This document shows, one piece after another, positions 1 through 3,985 of a DNA stretch of 5,607 bases. This DNA comes from Prosthecobacter sp. (lineage in GTDB: Bacteria; Verrucomicrobiota; Verrucomicrobiia; Verrucomicrobiales; Verrucomicrobiaceae). Positions within the stretch are counted from its first letter, which is position 1, and each line of letters starts with the position of its first letter. The notes beneath the pieces were generated by a model. That model made no database searches. It was not told the origin of the DNA and saw only the letters and a program-made list of their open reading frames with translations. The translations under genes and the position numbers were made by a program. Location: NCBI GenBank assembly GCA_020216965.1, contig JAIWOJ010000175.1:1-5607 (forward strand), written 5' to 3'.

Positions 1-426
1 GCCCCGGCTAGCTGGGCGGTATTCCTTTTCATCACCCAGGTGCCACTTGCCAAAGATACCCGTCGTATAGCCCGCGCTACGCAGGACTTGAGCGATGGTC
101 ACCGCCTTAGGGTCCATGCGCTCGCGTTCCAGAATGGTATGCGTGACCCCGTTGCGAAACTCATGCCGCCCTGTCAGGATGGCGCTGCGTGTGGGGGCAC
201 AGGTGGGGCTGACGACGAAGTCGCTAAAGCGCACGCTTTCAGCACGCAAGCGGTCCAGGTTAGGCGTCTTGAGGATGGGGTTGCCGTGTGCCGAGAGATC
301 GCCGTAACCTTGGTCGTCTGTGAGGATGAAAAGGATGTTGGGGCGCTTGCCTGTCAGTTCAGCGAAAAGCGCGCCTGGTGCCAGAAAGAGAGAGACGAAG
401 GTGAAGAATAGAGGCAGTCGGGGCAT
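1..426 (-). CDS. Secreted formylglycine-dependent sulfatase, N-terminal part (runs off left edge)
   Basis: Translating the minus strand from ATG 426 gives 142 codons with no stop before the window edge, so the gene is partial at its 3' end. Residues 1-22 form a signal peptide: a short basic start, a hydrophobic stretch rich in L/F/V, then a likely cut after LFA. The mature part begins like alkaline-phosphatase-fold sulfatases, with RPNILFILTDDQGYGD at residues 28-43; D37 and D38 are the expected metal ligands. The sulfatase signature C-x-P-x-R is CAPTR at 76-80, where C76 would be converted to formylglycine, and GKWHLG follows at 126-131. The family hydrolyses sulfate esters, often on polysaccharides, in the periplasm or outside the cell; the substrate cannot be told from this fragment. 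An in-frame ATG at 459 would add 11 residues, but 426 places the signal peptide at the N-terminus. The gene lies 68 bases after dhaK on the same strand. No sulfatase-maturation gene is visible. Full-length relatives usually have about 450-550 residues. Confidence 0.93.
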   Translation of the reverse strand, partial: MPRLPLFFTFVSLFLAPGALFAELTGKRPNILFILTDDQGYGDLSAHGNPILKTPNLDRLRAESVRFSDFVVSPTCAPTRSAILTGRHEFRNGVTHTILERERMDPKAVTIAQVLRSAGYTTGIFGKWHLGDEKEYRPASRG

Positions 427-494
427 GGTGGGAATGGAGCCCGTCAAAACGTGTCCCATGCCCTGACTTTTCAGCGAGAATCAAGCCCGAGGTC

Positions 495-1505
495 TCACAG
501 CTTGGTGTAGCCCACGCTTTCGCAGGGCAGATCCCACAGCCGCTTCAACTCCGCATCCAGCTTGGTGATGCTGAAGCTCACCCCGGCCATCTCTTGGCAG
601 GTGACGATGTTGTCCACGATGGTCTGATGCACCTTTAGGCCGCGAGCCTCCAGGATGGGGCGCGCGGCGCGCAGCAGGATTAGCAGCTCCATCATGTGGG
701 TGGAACCCAGGCTATTCACAAAGAAGATGATTTCATCCCCGGCATTTAGCGGCAGATCATCGCCAAAGAGAATGTCAAGCATCTTGGGGGCAAGTTCATC
801 CGCCGTGCACATCGGGATCAGGCCCACGCCCTTTTCCCCATGGATGCCCATGCCAAGGCCGATCACGTCGTCTGCCAGATCAAAGGTCGGCGCGCCTGTG
901 GCTGGGATGGAGCCTGGCTTCGTGGAGACCCCCACCGTGCGGGTCATGTCGTTGGCTTTCTGGGCGATGCGGGCCAGCTCATCCAGTGTGTCCACCTGGG
1001 TGGCAGCAGCACCGGCCAGTTTGACGATAGGGACAAGGCCAGCAACGCCGCGGCGGTTCTGCTTTTTATCCGGGGGGGCTGAGGCGACATCATCATTGAT
1101 GATGACGGTTTTGACCGTGATGCCCTCATCGGCAGCCAGCTCAGCACCGATGTCAAAGTTCATCACATCCCCAGCATAGTTGCCATAGAGGTAGAGGACG
1201 CCCCTGCCACGGTTCACGGCTTGGGTGGCCTCCAGCACGATGTCTGGCGGGGGAGCGGCAAAAATATCGCCGACAGCGGCACCATCTGCCATGCCCTTGC
1301 CCACCAGGCCGTGGTAGATGGGTTCATGCCCAGCACCACCGCCGACGAGCAGGGCAGGCGCATCAGGGCGCAGGTCATTCATGACGATGGAGCGTTTGCC
1401 GACTCGGCGTGCCTTGCCATCGTAAGCCAGGACGAGCCCCTCAAACAGCTCGTCAGCGCACTTCAGGGGGTCATTGATGATCTTTTTGGCGGGGTTGGTG
1501 CTCAT
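495..1505 (-). CDS. dhaK: Dihydroxyacetone kinase subunit DhaK (DAK1 domain protein)
   Basis: From ATG 1505 the protein has 336 residues, close to the E. coli DhaK length of 356. It starts with the family-like KKIINDP (7-13). Other DAK1 hallmarks are GGGAGHEP (55-62), GNYAGDVMNF (108-117), RRGVAG (151-156) and GIHGEKG (220-226). By alignment from memory with E. coli DhaK, H222 matches the histidine that binds dihydroxyacetone covalently, and H60 and D113 match the other active-site residues, so substrate binding looks intact. DhaK binds dihydroxyacetone or a related short ketose; phosphate transfer needs a DhaL domain (ATP- or PTS-fed) in the cytoplasm. No DhaL or DhaM is visible in the window. 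The reading frame stays open up to an ATG at 1604 that shares one base with the prmC stop (TGATG). That would add 33 Ala/Pro-rich residues unlike the family, so I prefer 1505, although neither start has a clear ribosome-binding site. Confidence 0.93.
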   Translation of the reverse strand: MSTNPAKKIINDPLKCADELFEGLVLAYDGKARRVGKRSIVMNDLRPDAPALLVGGGAGHEPIYHGLVGKGMADGAAVGDIFAAPPPDIVLEATQAVNRGRGVLYLYGNYAGDVMNFDIGAELAADEGITVKTVIINDDVASAPPDKKQNRRGVAGLVPIVKLAGAAATQVDTLDELARIAQKANDMTRTVGVSTKPGSIPATGAPTFDLADDVIGLGMGIHGEKGVGLIPMCTADELAPKMLDILFGDDLPLNAGDEIIFFVNSLGSTHMMELLILLRAARPILEARGLKVHQTIVDNIVTCQEMAGVSFSITKLDAELKRLWDLPCESVGYTKL

Positions 1506-1548
1506 GGGGCGGCGGGTGGGTTGGCTTGGGTGGGAAACAGGGGCGCAA

Positions 1549-1577
1549 GCCATAGCGGGCGGCCTGCGACCTGTCAA
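1549..1577 (-). promoter_or_regulatory. Possible sigma70-type promoter for dhaK
   Basis: The minus strand carries a perfect TTGACA (1577 to 1572), then exactly 17 bases, then TATGGC (1554 to 1549), a weak match to TATAAT. Transcription would start near 1542, about 37 bases before the preferred dhaK ATG at 1505, which fits that start rather than the one at 1604. It lies in the 98-base gap after prmC and could uncouple dhaK from prfA-prmC. The -10 match is poor and the region is GC-rich, so this may be chance. Confidence 0.3.
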
Positions 1578-1603
1578 AGCAGGAAGCGCGGGGGCAGCCA
1601 GCA

Positions 1604-2452
1604 TCAGCCCAGGACGGCAGAAACAAAGCGGGGAATGCCCGCTAGGTCGGGGAAGATCTCAGGATTCTGAAAGCCATGCTCCCGTGCCATCTGCGCCGTG
1701 GCCGCACCTTGGTCATGCCCGACCTCTAGCACCACCCGTCCGGCAGGCTCCAGGTGGGCGGGGGCCTGCTCTAGGAAGCGGCGCACGATCTCCAGCCCAT
1801 CTGCGCCGCCATCCAGCGCGGTGATAGGATCACGCCGCACTTCACGGCTAAGCGTCGGCACCTCTGCCGCAGGGATGTAGGGCAGGTTTGCCACGATGAG
1901 GTGCCAGCGTCCGGGCAGTTTTTCAAAGAGATCACTACGGCGGAAGTGGAGGTTTTGCAGCCCGAGGCGTGAGGCATTCAACTGCGCAAGATCCAGCGCA
2001 TCCTCGGCAATGTCTGCCAGGGTCACTTGGGCGGTCGGCCAGGCGGCAGCTAGGGCGAGGCCGATGCAGCCTGAACCTGTGCCCATATCCAGTACCGTCA
2101 TTGGCTGGGGAGATTTCCCTGCGGAAACTTGGCGAATCAAGGTGTCCACAAGGTGCTCTGTCTCTGGCCTGGGGATGAGGGCACGGTGATCGCAAACTAG
2201 CTCATGCCCCAGGAAGTCCACCGTGCCTAGCAGGTGCTGGAGGGGGACGCCCTCTCCCCGGCGACGTAGCAGATTGCGCAGGGGCAGCAGGTCAGGCTCA
2301 TGCAGAGTCTCTTGAAAACGCAGGTACAGATCGAGTCTGCGGCAGCCCAATACATGGGCCAGCAGGTGCTCCATGTTCAGCCGTGCCTCCTCCACGCCAC
2401 GCTGTTCTAAATAGGCAGCACCTGAGGTGAGGACTTCGAGGAGCTTTTTCAT
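1604..2452 (-). CDS. prmC: Peptide chain release factor N5-glutamine methyltransferase PrmC (HemK)
   Basis: This 282-residue protein has the usual PrmC length and two-domain layout. The helical N-terminal domain (about 1-80) is followed by the linker motif IPRPETEHLV (93-102). The Rossmann methyltransferase domain has the SAM-binding loop LDMGTGSGCIGLALA (121-135), D147 as a likely SAM ribose ligand, and DPITALDGGADGL (208-220) near the end of the fold. PrmC transfers a methyl group from S-adenosylmethionine to the glutamine of the release-factor GGQ motif, which improves termination. The substrate-glutamine motif is normally NPPY but here reads NLPY (189-192); asparagine and tyrosine are kept. 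The start ATG at 2452 lies 8 bases after the prfA stop, the classic prfA-prmC arrangement, which supports both calls. The stop TGA overlaps a possible upstream dhaK ATG. No strong Shine-Dalgarno sequence precedes the start. Confidence 0.95.
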   Translation of the reverse strand: MKKLLEVLTSGAAYLEQRGVEEARLNMEHLLAHVLGCRRLDLYLRFQETLHEPDLLPLRNLLRRRGEGVPLQHLLGTVDFLGHELVCDHRALIPRPETEHLVDTLIRQVSAGKSPQPMTVLDMGTGSGCIGLALAAAWPTAQVTLADIAEDALDLAQLNASRLGLQNLHFRRSDLFEKLPGRWHLIVANLPYIPAAEVPTLSREVRRDPITALDGGADGLEIVRRFLEQAPAHLEPAGRVVLEVGHDQGAATAQMAREHGFQNPEIFPDLAGIPRFVSAVLG

Positions 2453-2460
2453 CGGTGGGT

Positions 2461-3537
2461 TTAGCGTAGCCCCGCCTCCGCGAGGCGCTCTTCTAGGTCG
2501 CTGGCCAGCAGTTTGTCTAGCATCTCTTGGATGCGGCCCTCCATGAAGGTATCCAGGCTGTAAAGCGTGAGGTCGATCCGGTGATCCGTGACGCGGTTTT
2601 GGGGGTAATTGTAGGTGCGGATCTTTTCCTCACGACCGCCGCCGCCAATCAGGGAACGGCGGTGTGCGGAATATTTCGCGGCCTCCTCCTGCTGTTTTTT
2701 CTCCAAAAGCCGGGCGCGCAGGATGTTGAGGGCTTTTTCCTTGTTTTTGATCTGACTGCGCCCGTCTTGGCAGCGCACGATGATACCTGTGGGCAGGTGC
2801 ATGACCTGCACGGCGGAGTCTGTCGTATTCACACCCTGACCTCCTGCGCCTGAGGAGCGGCAGACCTCAATGCGCACCTCGTCGGGTTTTAGTTCCAGAT
2901 CCACTTCTTCCGCCTCTGGCAGCACGGCCACCGTGGCGGTGGAGGTGTGGATGCGGCCTTGGGCCTCCGTGGCTGGCACGCGCTGCACCCGGTGCACACC
3001 GCTTTCGTAGCGCAGGCGGCGGAAGACCTCCTCCCCGCTGATTTTGACCACGACTTCCTTAAAGCCACCGACTTCTGATGGGCTGGACTCGAGGGGCTCC
3101 ACCCGCCATCCCTGGGCCTCTGCAAAGCGTGAGTACATGCGCAGCAGGTCAGCCGCGAAGAGAGATGCCTCATCCCCGCCCGTGCCTGCACGCAGCTCGA
3201 TCAGGGCATCACGACCCTCCAGGGGATCTGGCGGCACGATAGCGGCCTGCACCGCCTTTTCTAGCACGGCCAACCGCTGTTCGATCTGTGGGATCTCCGC
3301 CTGGGCCATGGCGGCAAACTCCTCATCGCCTGAGTTCACCATCTCTCGGCTGTCCTCCAGTTCACGCAGTTGTTTCTGGTAGGCTTCCCAATCTTTCAGC
3401 AGGGTGCCCAGCCGTCGATGCTCGCGGGTCAATTCCCCGGCCTTTCTTGGGTCATCGAAGAATCCTTCCTGGCCCATGAGCTCCTCCAAGAGTTCAAAAC
3501 GGGCCTTTTTCGTGCGAATGATGCTGCTGTAGTCCAT
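2461..3537 (-). CDS. prfA: Peptide chain release factor 1 (RF1)
   Basis: From ATG 3537 the protein has 358 residues, the normal RF1 length. Numbered from that start, the coiled helical domain 1 spans about 1-100. The anticodon-like tripeptide is PAT (188-190), which marks RF1 (UAA/UAG) rather than RF2 (SPF). The catalytic GGQ is at 232-234 within SGAGGQGVNTTDSAV. Both motifs fall within a residue or so of their E. coli positions. It recognises UAA and UAG stop codons in the ribosomal A site and triggers peptide release. The residue after GGQ is glycine where most RF1 proteins have histidine; I recall this variant in other phyla. An in-frame TTG at 3543 would add two residues; ATG 3537 aligns better with the family. 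The start is preceded by a terminator-like hairpin and T-run rather than a clear ribosome-binding site. prmC, whose product methylates the GGQ glutamine, follows after 8 bases. Confidence 0.97.
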   Translation of the reverse strand: MDYSSIIRTKKARFELLEELMGQEGFFDDPRKAGELTREHRRLGTLLKDWEAYQKQLRELEDSREMVNSGDEEFAAMAQAEIPQIEQRLAVLEKAVQAAIVPPDPLEGRDALIELRAGTGGDEASLFAADLLRMYSRFAEAQGWRVEPLESSPSEVGGFKEVVVKISGEEVFRRLRYESGVHRVQRVPATEAQGRIHTSTATVAVLPEAEEVDLELKPDEVRIEVCRSSGAGGQGVNTTDSAVQVMHLPTGIIVRCQDGRSQIKNKEKALNILRARLLEKKQQEEAAKYSAHRRSLIGGGGREEKIRTYNYPQNRVTDHRIDLTLYSLDTFMEGRIQEMLDKLLASDLEERLAEAGLR

Positions 3538-3540
3538 GAA

Positions 3541-3569
3541 CAAAAAGGCCGGGCGGCTTCCCTCCCGGC
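3541..3569 (-). terminator. Terminator-like hairpin with T-run directly before prfA
   Basis: Read on the minus strand, GCCGGG (3569 to 3564) and CCCGGC (3553 to 3548) form a perfect 6-bp GC stem around a 10-base loop. One C and five Ts (3546 to 3542) follow, then GTTC and the prfA ATG at 3537. This is the shape of an intrinsic terminator. It could end an upstream minus-strand transcript, or act as an attenuator or translation-blocking hairpin in the prfA leader. The T-run is short, so efficient termination is not certain. Confidence 0.5.
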
Positions 3570-3693
3570 TCGGTCAAATATCCAGAGTCCTCAGCATGAA
3601 GCAGGGCGCTCTCAGGTCAACCACCACACGGAGATTCCATGGATTTTTCGTCGGGCAATTCGCAAAAGCCTGGATTTCACAGGGCATCGCCCT

Positions 3694-3727
3694 GGAGCCA
3701 AGGCTAGCATGGCTAGCCATCGGCTCT
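3694..3727. repeat. Extended inverted repeat (hairpin) in the prfA leader region
   Basis: GGCTAGC (3702-3708) and GCTAGCC (3712-3718) are a perfect 7-bp inverted repeat around ATG. After a small internal loop (AA against ATC) the pairing resumes with GAGCC (3695-3699) against GGCTC (3722-3726), plus a G-T pair outside. About 13 pairs in total would make a stable hairpin in RNA from either strand, or a protein-binding palindrome in DNA. No T-run follows on either side, so it is not a terminator. Confidence 0.6.
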
Positions 3728-3739
3728 GAGTGGAACCCA

Positions 3740-3753
3740 GACGCCGAAGCGCC
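3740..3753 (-). repeat. Short hairpin with UUCG tetraloop
   Basis: On the minus strand GGCGC (3753 to 3749), TTCG (3748 to 3745) and GCGTC (3744 to 3740) form a 5-bp stem, including one G-T pair, closed by C-UUCG-G, one of the most stable RNA tetraloops. The loop has this form only in minus-strand RNA, hinting that the structure belongs to the prfA leader. It is short enough to arise by chance in GC-rich DNA. Confidence 0.4.
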
Positions 3754-3862
3754 GACTGACAAGAATGTCCCCAGCTAAGGGAACGGGGGCTTCCGAGACC
3801 AAACTGAAGTTAGTAAAATTATCTGATTTGGAAATTATGAAAAGTTAATATTCGTTCAATAC

Positions 3863-3891
3863 TGGACATTACCATGATGTAAGATTATTGT
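3863..3891 (+). promoter_or_regulatory. Possible promoter of the pseudokinase gene
   Basis: TGGACA (3863-3868, five of six matches to TTGACA), a 17-base spacer and TATTGT (3886-3891, four of six matches to TATAAT) form the best plus-strand sigma70-like pair in the AT-rich block. Transcription would start near 3898, giving a leader of about 88 bases to ATG 3986. AT-rich DNA yields such matches by chance. Confidence 0.3.
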
Positions 3892-3899
3892 ATTTTACA
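3878..3899. promoter_or_regulatory. Dyad TGTAA-N12-TTACA, possible operator
   Basis: TGTAA (3878-3882) is the inverse of TTACA (3895-3899). Inside, after one mismatch, AT pairs with AT, so seven of the eight outer positions are symmetric. The dyad covers the candidate -10 of the rightward gene, where a repressor could act. It matches no operator consensus I can name, and AT-rich dyads of this size are not rare. Confidence 0.25.
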
Positions 3900-3985
3900 G
3901 AAATTATTTGCAGACTTGCGCCACAGCTTTTAGAATTTGAGAATGAAACGTCTTCCTGCCATCTTGACGGAGCCTTACCTGGCTC

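Larger units (their letters stand above)
3801..3910. promoter_or_regulatory. AT-rich divergent promoter region
   Basis: By direct count 26 of 110 bases are G or C, far below the flanking coding DNA. A block like this between two divergent genes is the expected place for their promoters. On the minus strand GATAAT (3823 to 3818) is a good -10 candidate for prfA without a good -35. On the plus strand the best pair is at 3863-3891. If the minus-strand -10 is used, the prfA transcript would carry a leader of roughly 270 bases that includes all three hairpins. Confidence 0.5.
3538..3985. other. 448-base gap between divergent prfA and pseudokinase genes
   Basis: No convincing protein gene lies here. 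The part next to prfA (3538-3800) is GC-rich and contains three inverted repeats: the terminator-like hairpin at 3541-3569, a long hairpin at 3694-3727 and a small UUCG-type hairpin at 3740-3753. The middle (3801-3910) is strikingly AT-rich and probably holds promoters for both directions. The part next to the rightward gene (3911-3985) has ordinary composition and would be its 5' leader. Short open frames exist on both strands, but none has family-like composition or a good start. I recognise no tRNA, SRP RNA, RNase P RNA or known riboswitch consensus. Confidence 0.7.

Noticed and set aside
40..411. 123-codon plus-strand open frame at the left edge
   Set aside because: The minus strand here encodes clear sulfatase motifs (DDQGYGD, CAPTR, GKWHLG), so this is a shadow.
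427..494. Possible terminator between dhaK and the sulfatase gene
   Set aside because: I found no stem followed by a T-run on the minus strand; the gap simply appears to be a short spacer.
655..1179. 174-codon plus-strand open frame opposite dhaK
   Set aside because: It is Ser/Arg/Pro-rich shadow translation of the strongly supported DhaK gene on the other strand.
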